Source: Pyruvatibacter sp. HU-CL02332 (GTDB taxonomy: Bacteria; Pseudomonadota; Alphaproteobacteria; CGMCC-115125). Taken from it: 64,000 bases of DNA. The notes beneath the pieces are model-generated. The model did no database searches. It was not told the DNA's origin and saw only the letters and a list, made by a program, of their open reading frames with translations. Each line of letters starts with the position of its first letter. Position 1 is the stretch's first letter. The stretch is from NCBI RefSeq assembly GCF_040362765.1, contig NZ_BAABWK010000002.1, positions 930,001-994,000 of the forward strand, in the 5' to 3' direction. Positions 49,501 through 58,600 of this stretch are shown here, piece by piece. A program made the translations under genes and the position numbers.

Positions 49501-49992
49501 GCTGTTTTACTCGATATCTCGCTGCCCGGCATCGATGGTTGGACGGTCGCGAGAGAGTTGCGCAAGAACGCGGATCCGAACATCAAGATCATCATGGTCT
49601 CGGCCAATGCACGAAATGATCCCAAGCGGGCGGAGGAATCTGAATTCCACAATGCCTATTTGATGAAACCGGTGCACTTGCCGACCTTGATGAATCAACT
49701 TAAGTCCATCTTCGGCTTCAAGTGGATCTATCAACCTCCTCCCGGAGATGATGAGGCAGAACCTGAAGCAATTGCCCCAGTAGCAACGAGAGTCATCCCG
49801 GCAGATGACATCGAACGTCTGTTGGAACTGGCAAAAATAGGCCACGCGAGGGGCATATTGGACGCGCTCGATGCTATATCAGCACGCCATCCGGAAGCTG
49901 ACATGTCTCTCAATCAGATGCGCGTGATCGCGGAAAGTTGTGACTTTGAAACGCTTCAAATTGAACTCGAGAAGCTGATCGCAAATGATTAG
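46600..49992 (+). CDS. NCS1-type transporter fused to a hybrid histidine kinase
   Basis: 1130 residues. Residues 1-490 are a full NCS1-like permease of about twelve helices (YNQWVVNETLEDFALRF, TLGTVSFLVLEAIGASITLAYGF, FPLVAQNAEQVDYQRFMPE). Next comes a cysteine-rich patch at about 500-545 (ECCICQNAF...CSLCCGLDARCHDAC), then two more helices (about 570-630). A coiled segment leads to HisKA (His685 in SHELRTPLNAILGY), HATPase (NLVSNAIRYT, DTGVGI, GSGLGLTI), a receiver (Asp972 in LLDISLPGIDG) and a C-terminal helical domain (about 1065-1130). NCS1 proteins carry nucleobases, hydantoins and allantoin, so the transporter part probably senses a nitrogen-rich solute. The start is a TTG with a weak ribosome site. 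It overlaps the next gene by eight bases. Confidence 0.9.
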   Translation: MAIPKQKVVPQRRSYNQWVVNETLEDFALRFTARKARGGSIFRVTNTALGTVSFLVLEAIGASITLAYGFTNAVTAILVVGLVIFLLGLPLSYHASRNGLDIDLLTRGAGFGYVGSTITSLIYASFTFIFFALEAAIMALALEMWLGVPTYLGYLVTALVVLPLVTHGFTYLSKFQTWTQPVWLGLQIIAVISVVNSDALAFADWAVFAGELGDSDAPFNLLLFGSACSLIFPLVAQNAEQVDYQRFMPEQTRKNRLAWLASVVAAGPGWVIPGVLKMLLGSFFAVLLLNIGFSLEQAGQPTEMYLYAFTQAFGDTGFTIGVAAVFVILSQLKINVTNAYAGSIAWSNFFARLTHSHPGRVVWLFFNVSLALMLMELGIYQTFERTLGLYANIPLAWMATVAADLAINKPLGLSPKKIEFRRAYLPNFNPVGPVSMTIASVIGIGIYAGIAGIENRPYATFASLLIPFFLVPLIAWLTKGKYYLARPVIEVAGPGEETECCICQNAFESQDMASCPVYAAPICSLCCGLDARCHDACKDDGDTRPESTILLRMSRYLAQFTGNILNARLLKYLGALAIGVALAAMLLSLAYLHLLDSPGLDRDTIEATLIACFFIIVFVIAIAIWPFLLAKESSLATRLESQAQTELLYKEIRARRETDAELQLAKELAEARNEAKTKYVQGTSHELRTPLNAILGYAQLLETKPDLPRELEHGLSVIRRSGAHLSSLVDGLLDISMIEAGKFKTYSDEVPIREFLDQLVDMFTLQARDKGLSFIFEQPEHMARIVRVDEKRLRQVLINLVSNAIRYTHTGSVTLRLSYSGEVARFDIIDTGVGIVNEDLERIFVPFERLESPQRPATKGSGLGLTITKLLVEAMGGEITVTSQPGTGSCFTIRIFLPAVTHPTKAETKVRTPIVGYEGPRRTILIVDDDTHHLDFMRDALSQAGLFVLTEDSGEGCIVTASTCSPDAVLLDISLPGIDGWTVARELRKNADPNIKIIMVSANARNDPKRAEESEFHNAYLMKPVHLPTLMNQLKSIFGFKWIYQPPPGDDEAEPEAIAPVATRVIPADDIERLLELAKIGHARGILDALDAISARHPEADMSLNQMRVIAESCDFETLQIELEKLIAND

Positions 49993-50905
49993 CAGTCCCG
50001 ATGATCGCCCTGTTTTTCTCGTTGTTGATGACGACACTGATTCACTGAGTCTTCTGAGTGACGTCCTCGAAGGCGCGGGCATTTCGGCCTTGGTAGCGCC
50101 GAGCGGAACCGCCGCCCTCGCCATTCTCAGCAGGATTGTGCCTGACGGCATTCTGATGGATGCGGTCATGCCGGGTCTTGATGGTTTTGAGACGTGTCGG
50201 CAGATCAAGCAGAATCCAGAATGGGCCGGTATTCCACTGATCTTCATGACCGGCCTCAAGGATACAGAAAACATCGTTCGTGGCTTCACGGCAGGTGGTA
50301 TTGACTACATCACCAAGCCATTTCGTATTGAAGAGCTAACCGCCAGACTCCTGTCGCACATTGCGCAGTCTCGGATGGCCAAATCCACTCGGCACGCTCT
50401 GGATTTCACAGGATCGCCACTATTGGCTGTTTCGGCCAACGGCATCCCATCGTGGTGGAATGCCCCTGCGGATGAGCTTCTGAGACAGCTGCTGCCAGGT
50501 CAGGCAATTGCTGCCGGCTCGGAAATATCCGGCCTCAGCGATATGTTGATTTCAGCTGGTGTACTTGAGGGCACCACAGCAACAATCGAGGGCATCAGCG
50601 GGAAGACGCTGATTGCAAAACTCCTCGGCACCGTTGAGCGCGATGAGTTCCTCATTGAGTTGAGCATTCAGCATTCTAGTGAGGACACCGATCACCCAAT
50701 TGCGACGCTAAGGGAGAGCTTCGGCCTTACAAAAAGAGAGGCAGAGGTCTTGCTATGGGTCACCCGCGGCAAGGCCAACCGCGACATAGCGGAAATCATG
50801 AGCTGCAGTCCTAGAACCATCAACAAGCACCTTGAACAGGTCTTCAGCAAGATGAATGTGGAAAACAGAACAGCAGCGGCAATAGCGGCAGTGTCCAAAA
50901 TCTAG
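49985..50905 (+). CDS. LuxR-type response regulator, partner of the transporter-kinase
   Basis: 306 residues: an N-terminal receiver (acidic D15-D17, acceptor Asp59 in ILMDAVMPGLDG, Lys in YITKPF), a middle segment of about 100 residues without a clear domain (about 130-230), and a LuxR helix-turn-helix at about 240-300 (LTKREAEVLLWVTRGKANRDIAEIMSCSPRTINKHLEQVF). The ATG lies inside the end of the kinase gene (eight-base overlap), so the two are certainly a pair. The next gene downstream is the guanidine operon, 475 bases away, a natural target. Confidence 0.92.
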   Translation: MISSPDDRPVFLVVDDDTDSLSLLSDVLEGAGISALVAPSGTAALAILSRIVPDGILMDAVMPGLDGFETCRQIKQNPEWAGIPLIFMTGLKDTENIVRGFTAGGIDYITKPFRIEELTARLLSHIAQSRMAKSTRHALDFTGSPLLAVSANGIPSWWNAPADELLRQLLPGQAIAAGSEISGLSDMLISAGVLEGTTATIEGISGKTLIAKLLGTVERDEFLIELSIQHSSEDTDHPIATLRESFGLTKREAEVLLWVTRGKANRDIAEIMSCSPRTINKHLEQVFSKMNVENRTAAAIAAVSKI

Positions 50906-50975
50906 CCTCGAAATCCTGATCAGCTTGTAAGTCCCAACAATACGCCTGCAGCCAAAAGCTGGATGCTAAATCCGG

Positions 50976-50992
50976 TGCGCTCGCTCGGTGCA
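50976..50992. promoter_or_regulatory. NtrC-like enhancer site
   Basis: TGCGCT-CGCTC-GGTGCA fits the NtrC consensus TGCACC-N5-GGTGCA with two mismatches in the left half and a perfect right half. It lies about 190-210 bases before the predicted start of the guanidine operon transcript, a usual enhancer distance. Confidence 0.45.
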
Positions 50993-51158
50993 TGGCGCTA
51001 GAAGTGAACCTCGCAAAATTCTAACAGGAACCTGTTTAGAGGAACCCTCCCTGCAGAGCCTGATTATGAATCGGGCATTTGGATGGATGGGTGACCAGTC
51101 AATAGGCAATGGCGTGTACGGAACAATACAAACCGTTAGAAAACGGGTGTTTGTTTGT

Positions 51159-51173
51159 TGGCACGCTTCTTGA
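51159..51173 (+). promoter_or_regulatory. Sigma-54 promoter of the guanidine operon
   Basis: TGGCAC-GCTTC-TTGA matches the RpoN consensus TGGCAC-N5-TTGC with a single mismatch, in the -12 element (GA for GC). The predicted start is near 51185, which is where the riboswitch begins. This spacing agreement is the main support. Confidence 0.65.
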
Positions 51174-51185
51174 GTTGTTAAGTTC

Positions 51186-51306
51186 GATAGCAGCTAGGGT
51201 TCCGGCCGGTGGTGATCTTGTGGATCTGCCGGTGTCTGGTCCGAGAGCTGCGGCCCTACCGGTCAACAGCGGTTGGGTACACGGCGGGACAAAAGCCCGG
51301 GAGGTC
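51186..51306 (+). promoter_or_regulatory. Guanidine-I riboswitch (ykkC subtype 1)
   Basis: The conserved blocks of the ykkC/guanidine-I aptamer are present in order: CTAGGGTTCCGG at 51194-51205, CTGGTCCGAGAGC at 51236-51248, and ACACGGCGGGACAAAAGCCC from 51279, continuing GGGAGG. GCAGCT/AGCTGC at 51190-51195 and 51246-51251 can close the first stem. This class binds guanidinium and usually turns genes on. It precedes the ABC importer and carboxylase genes by about 75 bases, which reclassifies the 'urea carboxylase' operon as a guanidine operon. Confidence 0.92.
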
Positions 51307-51372
51307 TAACGCGTTTGGCAAAACAGCGTCCGGCCCGCCGTGACCTCCAAACTCCAAGACCTACAATGGAGT
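51280..51372 (+). promoter_or_regulatory. Riboswitch expression platform with alternative pairings
   Basis: Three pairings compete. CACGGCGGG (51280-51288, part of the aptamer) is complementary to CCCGCCGTG (51334-51342). GGAGGTC (51300-51306) is complementary to GACCTCC (51342-51348). The two cross and cannot form together. Further on, ACTCCA (51351-51356) pairs with TGGAGT (51367-51372), which contains the ribosome-binding site of the first gene. There is no U tract, so control is probably at translation. Confidence 0.55.
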
Positions 51373-51379
51373 ATTGGCT

Positions 51380-52453
51380 ATGAAGAATTTTTCACGACTA
51401 CTGATTGCCCTCACAACATCTGCGAGTCTGATGTTCGCAGGCGCCTCGGCTGCGCTAGCGGAGGAAAAAACAGAGTTCAAGCTGGCGTGGTCGATCTATG
51501 TTGGTTGGATGCCCTGGGGATGGGCTGCCGACCAGGGAATCGTCGACAAGTGGGCTGACAAGTACGACATCAAAATCGAGGTTGTTCAGTTCAACGATTA
51601 TATCGAGTCCATAAATCAGTACACGGCTGGTGCCTTTGACGGCGTTACCGCCACAAACATGGACATTCTGGCTATCCCGTCTGTAGGCGGCGTGGACACA
51701 ACGGCCCTGATCGTGGGTGACTTCTCCAACGGGAATGATGCCCTCATTCTCAAGGACGCAGATACGCTGGAAGCAGTTGTCGGTCAGAAGGTCAATCTGG
51801 TTGAGCTGTCGGTTTCTCACTATCTGCTTGCACGAGCGCTTGAGAGCATTGGCAAGGCTGAAAAAGATATCAGCGTCGTCAACACTTCTGACGCCGACAT
51901 GATTGCTGCCTATCAGACCGATGATGTGACAGCTGTAGTGACCTGGAACCCGTTGGTTGCAGAAATTCTGGAAACGCCCGGCGCCAACAAGGTTTTTGAC
52001 TCATCCGACATTCCGGGTGAAATCATGGACCTCACGGCTGTGAACACGGAGACTCTGGCGGACAACCCTGCGTTCGGCAAAGCTCTCGCAGGCGCTTGGT
52101 ATGAGACTATGTCCATCATGCTGTCGGACACACCAGAAGGCGAGGCCGCACGGACGGCCATGGGTGAAGCATCCGGCACTGATCTTGCCGGCTACGACAT
52201 GCAGCTTGCATCCACAGAAATGTTTGCAACGCCCTCAGACGCTGTGACGTTCACAACATCCAAGGATGTCGAGGCAACCATGCAGGCGGTTCGCATGTTC
52301 CTCTTTGAACGTGGCCTCCTCGGTGACGGTGCTGATAGCCCTGACATCGTAGGAATCGGCTTTCCTGACGGGTCAATCCTCGGCGACGAAGAAAATGTGA
52401 AGTTCCGTTTCAATGCCGACTACATGGCCATGGCAGCCGACGGCACTCTCTAA
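51380..52453 (+). CDS. ABC transporter substrate-binding protein of the guanidine/urea-carboxylase region
   Basis: 357 residues with a signal peptide (ends ASAALA). It belongs to the NMT1/TauA/SsuA-like binding proteins and fits the subgroup found beside urea carboxylases (TIGR03427-like): FKLAWSIYVGWMPWGWAADQGIVDKWADKY, VTATNMDILAIPSVGGVDTT, VNLVELSVSHYLLARAL. It should deliver the substrate, most likely guanidine given the riboswitch, to the permease encoded next. ATG 51380 has TGGAG about ten bases upstream; a TTG two codons earlier is less likely. Confidence 0.9.
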   Translation: MKNFSRLLIALTTSASLMFAGASAALAEEKTEFKLAWSIYVGWMPWGWAADQGIVDKWADKYDIKIEVVQFNDYIESINQYTAGAFDGVTATNMDILAIPSVGGVDTTALIVGDFSNGNDALILKDADTLEAVVGQKVNLVELSVSHYLLARALESIGKAEKDISVVNTSDADMIAAYQTDDVTAVVTWNPLVAEILETPGANKVFDSSDIPGEIMDLTAVNTETLADNPAFGKALAGAWYETMSIMLSDTPEGEAARTAMGEASGTDLAGYDMQLASTEMFATPSDAVTFTTSKDVEATMQAVRMFLFERGLLGDGADSPDIVGIGFPDGSILGDEENVKFRFNADYMAMAADGTL

Positions 52454-52509
52454 CGCAACCTGCATGAGCCTTCCGCATCACAACTAGACACTGGAAAGCA
52501 GGCACTCGC

Positions 52510-53349
52510 ATGCCCTCTACCCGACGCGAACGGCTCATCAACCGACACCCTGGACCGGCGGCCGGGCGACTACTGGCACTTGCACCCTTCGTGCTCTTGT
52601 TGCTCGCCTATGCCGTCGGTTCAGAAATCAGACTTGCCGACAACCCGAATGACAAACTGCTGCCAAGCTTCAGCGCAATTGCAGATGCGGTGCAGCGGAT
52701 GGCCTTTGAGCCAGACAGGAGAACCGGCAGTTACCTCTTGTGGGAAGACACAGTAGCCAGCCTCTCGCGCCTCGGTGCAGGCGTGCTTCTGGCAACCTTC
52801 ATGGGTGCTGTTGTTGGCATTGCCGTCGGCCTTATCCCATATGCTCGTCACACCATGTCTGCCTTCATTGCCGTGTTCGCAATGATCCCACCTCTTGCTG
52901 TCTTGCCCATTCTGTTCATTACCTTCGGCCTGGGTGAGCTCTCCAAAGTTGTTTTGATTGTATTTGGAATAGCCCCATACATGACGCGCGACATTGCCCT
53001 TCGCGTTTCTGAACTTCCTGCCGAACAGATCGTCAAGGCGCAGACCCTTGGGGCGTCGACCTGGCACATCGCATGGCGGATTGTGCTCCCTCAGATGCTG
53101 CCACGCATTATTGATACGTTGCGCCTGTCGCTAGGTGCGGCATGGCTTTTCCTTATTGCCGCAGAAGCGATCGCGGCTCAAAGCGGCCTTGGATACCGCA
53201 TCTTTCTCCTACGGCGATATCTGGCCATGGACGTGATCCTTCCTTACGTCTTCTGGATCACATTCCTTGCCGTTGGCTTTGACTACGCATTGCGCAAATA
53301 CCAGGGCTGGGCTCATCCCTGGTTCGCAAGCCAAAGGGCACAAGCATGA
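52510..53349 (+). CDS. ABC transporter permease (guanidine operon)
   Basis: 279 residues, about six membrane helices, TauC/SsuC-like. The cytoplasmic EAA loop is EQIVKAQTLGASTWHIAWRIVLPQMLP near residue 175. It forms the channel of the importer with the ATPase encoded next, which overlaps it by four bases (ATGA). It is 56 bases after the binding-protein gene. Confidence 0.92.
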   Translation: MPSTRRERLINRHPGPAAGRLLALAPFVLLLLAYAVGSEIRLADNPNDKLLPSFSAIADAVQRMAFEPDRRTGSYLLWEDTVASLSRLGAGVLLATFMGAVVGIAVGLIPYARHTMSAFIAVFAMIPPLAVLPILFITFGLGELSKVVLIVFGIAPYMTRDIALRVSELPAEQIVKAQTLGASTWHIAWRIVLPQMLPRIIDTLRLSLGAAWLFLIAAEAIAAQSGLGYRIFLLRRYLAMDVILPYVFWITFLAVGFDYALRKYQGWAHPWFASQRAQA

Positions 53350-54110
53350 CCGAAGTCAGTGTCCAGGATGTCTGGATGGAGTATGGCGACCAGATTGTTC
53401 TGGAGCGCATCAACTTTGACGTGCCGGCCCACTCGTTCATTTCACTTGTGGGTCCGTCTGGATGTGGCAAGTCGACATTTCTACGGCTCTTGCTCAGTCA
53501 GGAAAGAGCAACACGTGGAGCCATACTCATTGACGGCAACCCCATTGCTCCCAACCCAGAGCCTGACAGAGGCGTTGTGTTCCAGAAATACTCCGTGTTT
53601 CCACATCTGACAGCTGTCGAAAACGTAATGCTCGGGCTTGAGATTGAGCGCGGCGGCATCTTTGCTCGATTGCATGGGCGTGCGCGGCGCACAGCGCGTG
53701 CAGAAGCAATGGAAATGCTTGAGGGCGTTGGACTTGGAGACTCGGCCAAGAAGTATCCCTCTGCGCTTTCAGGTGGCATGCAGCAACGCCTTGCCATTGC
53801 TCAAGCGCTTATAATGAAGCCTCGGGTCCTGCTGCTGGACGAACCTTTCGGCGCTCTTGATCCAGGTATCCGGTCTGAAGTACATGACTTGATGTTGCGG
53901 CTTTGGTGGGACACCAAAATGACCGTGTTCATGGTCACTCACGATTTGAGTGAGGCCTTTTACCTTGGCACGCGGGTCATCGCCTTTGACCGCAAACGCA
54001 AAAGAGAAGAGGAACTGGAGCGCTACGGCGCGACGATTGCCTTTGATACCCTGACCGACCCCGCCCCCTTTATCGCCAAGCTCAAGGCTCAGGAGGCAGC
54101 GGCAGGATGA
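53346..54110 (+). CDS. ABC transporter ATPase (guanidine operon)
   Basis: 254 residues, TauB/SsuB-like: Walker A GPSGCGKST near 38, Q-loop VFQKYSVFP, signature LSGGMQQRLAIAQA, Walker B VLLLDEPFGALD and switch His in MVTHDLSEAF. A charged C-terminal stretch (FDRKRKREEELERYG) follows, as in other ATPases of urea carboxylase-linked importers. Confidence 0.93.
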   Translation: MTEVSVQDVWMEYGDQIVLERINFDVPAHSFISLVGPSGCGKSTFLRLLLSQERATRGAILIDGNPIAPNPEPDRGVVFQKYSVFPHLTAVENVMLGLEIERGGIFARLHGRARRTARAEAMEMLEGVGLGDSAKKYPSALSGGMQQRLAIAQALIMKPRVLLLDEPFGALDPGIRSEVHDLMLRLWWDTKMTVFMVTHDLSEAFYLGTRVIAFDRKRKREEELERYGATIAFDTLTDPAPFIAKLKAQEAAAG

Positions 54111-54121
54111 AAGTCTGTTCT

Positions 54122-54139
54122 CGCCGGGACGACCCGGCG
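54122..54139 (+). other. Intercistronic hairpin between importer and catabolic genes
   Basis: CGCCGGG-acga-CCCGGCG, a perfect 7-bp stem with a tetraloop, 12 bases after the ATPase stop. No U tract. It may protect or partly insulate the importer part of the message. Confidence 0.5.
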
Positions 54140-54233
54140 GTTGGCGCAATGCCACCTCACGAGACATGGCCCAGGACGACCTGGTGTGAAACGAACGGCT
54201 TAACAAGCCGGCTTCGACCAGATGGAGGTGTCT

Positions 54234-55004
54234 ATGAGACCCCGAAGCGAGACGCATCAAAGTGAAATCATCCTCAGTGAAACCATGCAGGGCGGCGCCC
54301 ATTGGTCACTGACTATCAGGGCGGGCTTCACGCTGCGCCTAACGGATAGTGAAGGCGGCGCCAATGTCGGCATGCTTTTCTACAATCCGGCAAATCCGCT
54401 GGAACGCTACAACGCACCTGACACTCTCAAATGTCAGCACACCTTCAAGCTGACCAAAGGCAATTGCCTCTATTCAGATATGGGTCGGATTTTCTGCTCC
54501 ATCGTCGAAGACACACATGGTTGGCACGACACCGTCTGCGGCAACAGCACGCGCGCGGGTCTGGAGGGTCGCTACGGCGCGATGACGTACCAGGAGTACC
54601 GAAACGAGCGTGCTCAGAACGGTCTGGACAGTTTTCTTGTTGAAGGTGCGAAATACGGATTGGGCAAAAAGGATCTTGCTGCAAACGTAAATTGGTTCAG
54701 CACGGTCAAGACCGATGCTGACGGCACACTTGGATTTGTTCAAGACGGTGGGACAACTGGTGCCCATGTAGAACTGCGCTTTGAGATGGATACACTGGTG
54801 CTGCTTCATACCTGCCCTCACCCCTTGGATCCGTCGCCGACCTACGCTCCCAAACCCGTACGTGTCGAGCTCTTTGAAGCGCAACCTGTCGCCGACGATG
54901 ATTTCTGCAGGACATCGCGCCCGGAAAACGGACGGGGTTTTGAAAATACGGAGCTGTATCGCCGCGGGTCAATCGGCTCTTCACCGTCGATGGGTGGGAA
55001 TTGA
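54234..55004 (+). CDS. Urea carboxylase-associated protein 1 / carboxyguanidine deiminase subunit
   Basis: 256 residues matching UAAP1 (TIGR03424-like, DUF1989 fold): [76 protein letters not shown], and [20 protein letters not shown]. Published work on guanidine catabolism assigns the two associated proteins to a heteromeric carboxyguanidine deiminase (CgdAB) that turns carboxyguanidine into allophanate and ammonia; conserved Cys, His and Asp here fit a metal-bound active site. ATG 54234 is preferred over 54222 because GGAGGTG lies just upstream. Confidence 0.9.
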   Translation: MRPRSETHQSEIILSETMQGGAHWSLTIRAGFTLRLTDSEGGANVGMLFYNPANPLERYNAPDTLKCQHTFKLTKGNCLYSDMGRIFCSIVEDTHGWHDTVCGNSTRAGLEGRYGAMTYQEYRNERAQNGLDSFLVEGAKYGLGKKDLAANVNWFSTVKTDADGTLGFVQDGGTTGAHVELRFEMDTLVLLHTCPHPLDPSPTYAPKPVRVELFEAQPVADDDFCRTSRPENGRGFENTELYRRGSIGSSPSMGGN

Positions 55005-55008
55005 GATC

Positions 55009-55659
55009 ATGATCAAGGAAAGCCCATTCCACTCCGACAAGGCACTCTACCGCGAGATCGTGGAGGCAGGCGCATACTGGATGCATGTGGTCGAAAAGGG
55101 CCAGGTGCTCAGAATTCTCGATCTTGAGGGAAACCAGGCAGCGGACACCCTGTTTTACAATGCCACTGATCCAACGGAGCGCTATAGCGCAATTGATACC
55201 ATCCGCGAGCAGGGCAACGTCTACCTCACTGCCGGGACGAAACTTCTTTCAACCGAAAACAATGTGATGCTGGAAATAACGGCTGACACGTGCGGGCAGC
55301 ACGACACGTTGGGCGGAGCTTGCGCAACGGAATCCAATACCGTGCGCTATGCCCATGACACCAAGTACATGCATGCGTGTCGAGACAGCTGGCTTCTGGC
55401 CGTCGCTGAAAATGATGGGTACGACATGTCAAAACGTGACATCACGCATAACATCAACTTCTTCATGAATGTGCCGGTAACGCCCGAAGGTGGCCTGACT
55501 TTCGAGGATGGCATCAGTGCGCCAGGAAAATACGTGGAAATGCGCGCTGAGATGGATGTGCTTGTGCTCGTTTCCAACTGCCCGCAATTGAATAATCCCT
55601 GCAACGCGTACAACCCGACCCCGATCGAAATGCTGATCTGGGACGGGGCGTCGGCGTGA
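55009..55659 (+). CDS. Urea carboxylase-associated protein 2 / carboxyguanidine deiminase subunit
   Basis: 216 residues matching UAAP2 (TIGR03425-like), homologous to the preceding gene: [84 protein letters not shown]. It begins four bases after the UAAP1 stop. The two paralogues are expected to form a heteromeric deiminase. The frame is open upstream, but that part is only the shadow of UAAP1. Confidence 0.9.
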   Translation: MIKESPFHSDKALYREIVEAGAYWMHVVEKGQVLRILDLEGNQAADTLFYNATDPTERYSAIDTIREQGNVYLTAGTKLLSTENNVMLEITADTCGQHDTLGGACATESNTVRYAHDTKYMHACRDSWLLAVAENDGYDMSKRDITHNINFFMNVPVTPEGGLTFEDGISAPGKYVEMRAEMDVLVLVSNCPQLNNPCNAYNPTPIEMLIWDGASA

Positions 55660-55688
55660 CGCGCGGCTACAAGGGAGAGTCCAGAAAA

Positions 55689-58600
55689 ATGTTTAACACT
55701 GTTCTTGTCGCCAATAGAGGCGAGATAGCCTGCCGCATCATCCGAACCCTGAAGGTTATGGGTGTGAAGTCGGTTGCCATCTACTCAGAAGCAGACCGAC
55801 ACTCTTTGCATGTTCAGCAAGCGGACGAGGCCTATTGCGTAGGTCCCGCCGCGGTGTCTGAAAGCTACCTCAACATCCCAAAGATCCTCTCCATCTGCCG
55901 AGAGGCTTCGGTGGACGCTGTCCATCCCGGCTATGGGTTCTTGAGCGAGAATGCCGACTTTGCGGAGCGGCTTGGGGAAGATGGCATTGTGTTCATTGGC
56001 CCAAGACCAGACCACCTGCGCGAGTTTGGGACCAAGCATACAGCTCGCGCTCTTGCTCAGGAGGCAGGTGTACCTCTCCTGCCCGGCACAGAACTGCTTC
56101 TCAGTCTGCGTGAAGCGCTTACAGCAGCCGACGACATTGGATATCCGGTGATGCTCAAGAGCACGGCCGGCGGTGGCGGCATCGGCCTGCAGCTTTGCCA
56201 GTCCAGCACTGAACTCGAAAAGGCGTTCGAGTCAGTCCGCCGCATGGGCGAAGCCAATTTCGGAAATGCCGGTGTGTTTCTGGAAAAATTTGTAAGCGAT
56301 GCCCGCCATATAGAGGTTCAGATATTTGGTGATGGCGAGGGCAATGTCGTTACCCTCGGCGAGCGCGACTGCTCGCTGCAACGGCGCAACCAGAAGGTTG
56401 TAGAAGAGACTCCCGCGCCGGGCATCTCTGACGAGCAACGCATTGCCCTTGCAGATGCTGCCTACAGTCTTGGTTCTTCAGTTTCCTATGCCTCCGCGGG
56501 AACGGTCGAATTCATCTATGACATCCGCGAGAAGCAATTCTACTTCCTCGAAGTCAACACGCGGTTGCAGGTCGAACATGGTGTCACTGAAGAAGTCTTT
56601 GGGATTGACCTGGTCGAGTGGATGGTGCGGTTGGCTGGCGGCGATTTAGCACCACTCGCCGAAAAGTCTCTGACCGCATCAGGGGCAGCTATGGAGGTGC
56701 GCATCAATGCGGAAGACCCCGGTCGCAACTTCATGCCCAGCGCAGGTCGGCTGACGGAGGTTGGTTTTGGTCCCAACACCCGCGTGGATGGGTGGATCGA
56801 GACGGGCACAGTGGTGACGTCTCACTATGATTCGCTGCTTGCTAAGCTCATCGTCAAAGGCAAAGACAGAACCGATGCACTGGTGAAGCTACAACAGGCG
56901 CTCGAGGATACATCGCTCTATGGAATAGAAACCAACCTGGACTATCTGGGCACCATCGCCGCATCGAGCATGTTCGCCGACGCCAACGTCTCAACACGGG
57001 TGCTAGGAGAGTTCGACTATCAACCAAGACGAATTGAGGTGATAGCCGCCGGCGCGCAATCGAGTGTTCAGGACCTTCCCGGTCGCGTCGGGTATTGGGC
57101 CGTTGGGGTTCCGCCAAGCGGGCCAATGGATGACTTATCGTTCCGCCTCGCCAACCGACTTGTGGGCAACGAAGAATCTGCTGCCGGGCTTGAGTTTGCC
57201 GTCACCGGCCCAACATTGCGATTTGCCTCTGCCGCAACCATTGCTCTTGCCGGCGCGAACATGTCGGCGAAACTTGATGGCGTTGAAATACCCAATTGGG
57301 AAGCGGTGGAGGTTGCGGCCGGTCAAACCCTGACACTCGGTGCCATTGTTGGCGCTGGCAACCGGACGTATCTCGCTATTCGCAATGGGATTGATGCACC
57401 GTCCTATCTGGGAAGCCGATCCACTTTCATTTTGGGTGGCTTTGGTGGCCATGCGACAGGACAGCTGCGGACCGGTGACATCATTCGGTTGAATCGCGAT
57501 GGCGCGACCGCCGCAACGCTGCCGCCGATCATCCCGAGCAACCGCCCCGCCCTTACGAAGGAATGGGAGCTCGGTGTCCTCTATGGCCCCCATGGCGCGC
57601 CGGACTTCTTTACTGAGTCCGACATCGAAACGCTGTTTGAAACATCCTATGAGGTTCATTTCAACAGCGCACGAACGGGCGTCCGTCTGATTGGACCTAA
57701 ACCCGAATGGGCCAGAGAGGATGGAGGCGAAGCTGGGCTGCATCCCTCCAACATCCACGACAATGCGTATGCCGTTGGAACCATCGATTTCACCGGAGAC
57801 ATGCCGATTATTCTGGGGCCTGACGGCCCAAGTCTTGGAGGCTTCGTCTGTCCGGTCACTCTGGCAAACGCAGAACTCTGGAAAATGGGTCAATTGCACC
57901 CGGGTGACCGCGTCCGCTTTGTACCTCTGACAGCTGACGAGGCAGTTGCCCTTGATGAGAAACGAAAGCATTTTGTCGAGCGGCCTACAGTGGCAGCGCC
58001 TGAAATCATCTCGCACACAGCGTCTCGTGGGCACAGCGCCCAACAACCGGCAATTTTGGGAAAGGGGGAAACCAACGGCATTGAAGTGGTGTATCGGCGC
58101 GCGGGCGACGCTTATCTTCTCATAGAGTTCGGGCCGCTTGTTCTGGATCTGCGGTTGCGATTGCAGGTGACGGCTTTGATGGCGTGGCTCGAAGAGGCCG
58201 CGCCTGACGGCATCATTGATCTCACCCCGGGTATCCGATCCCTTCAGGTCCATTATGACCCAACATGCTTGTCGACAAGCCAGCTGCTTGACTTCCTCAA
58301 GCAGGCCGAGGGTGAAATGGCTCGCGCAGAAGATCTGACGGTGCCGAGCCGCGTGGTCCATCTGCCGTTGAGCTGGCGTGACGAACAAACTGAACTCGCC
58401 ATGCAGAAGTACCAAGAGCTTGTTCGCGCGGATGCACCCTGGTGCCCGTCAAATGTCGAGTTCATTCGCCGCATCAACGGTTTGGCTGATGAGCAGGCGG
58501 TCAAAGACATTGTGTTTGATGCCGACTATCTGGTCCTTGGCCTAGGTGACGTGTATTTGGGCGCACCAGTGGCAACGCCGATAGATCCACGACATCGTCT

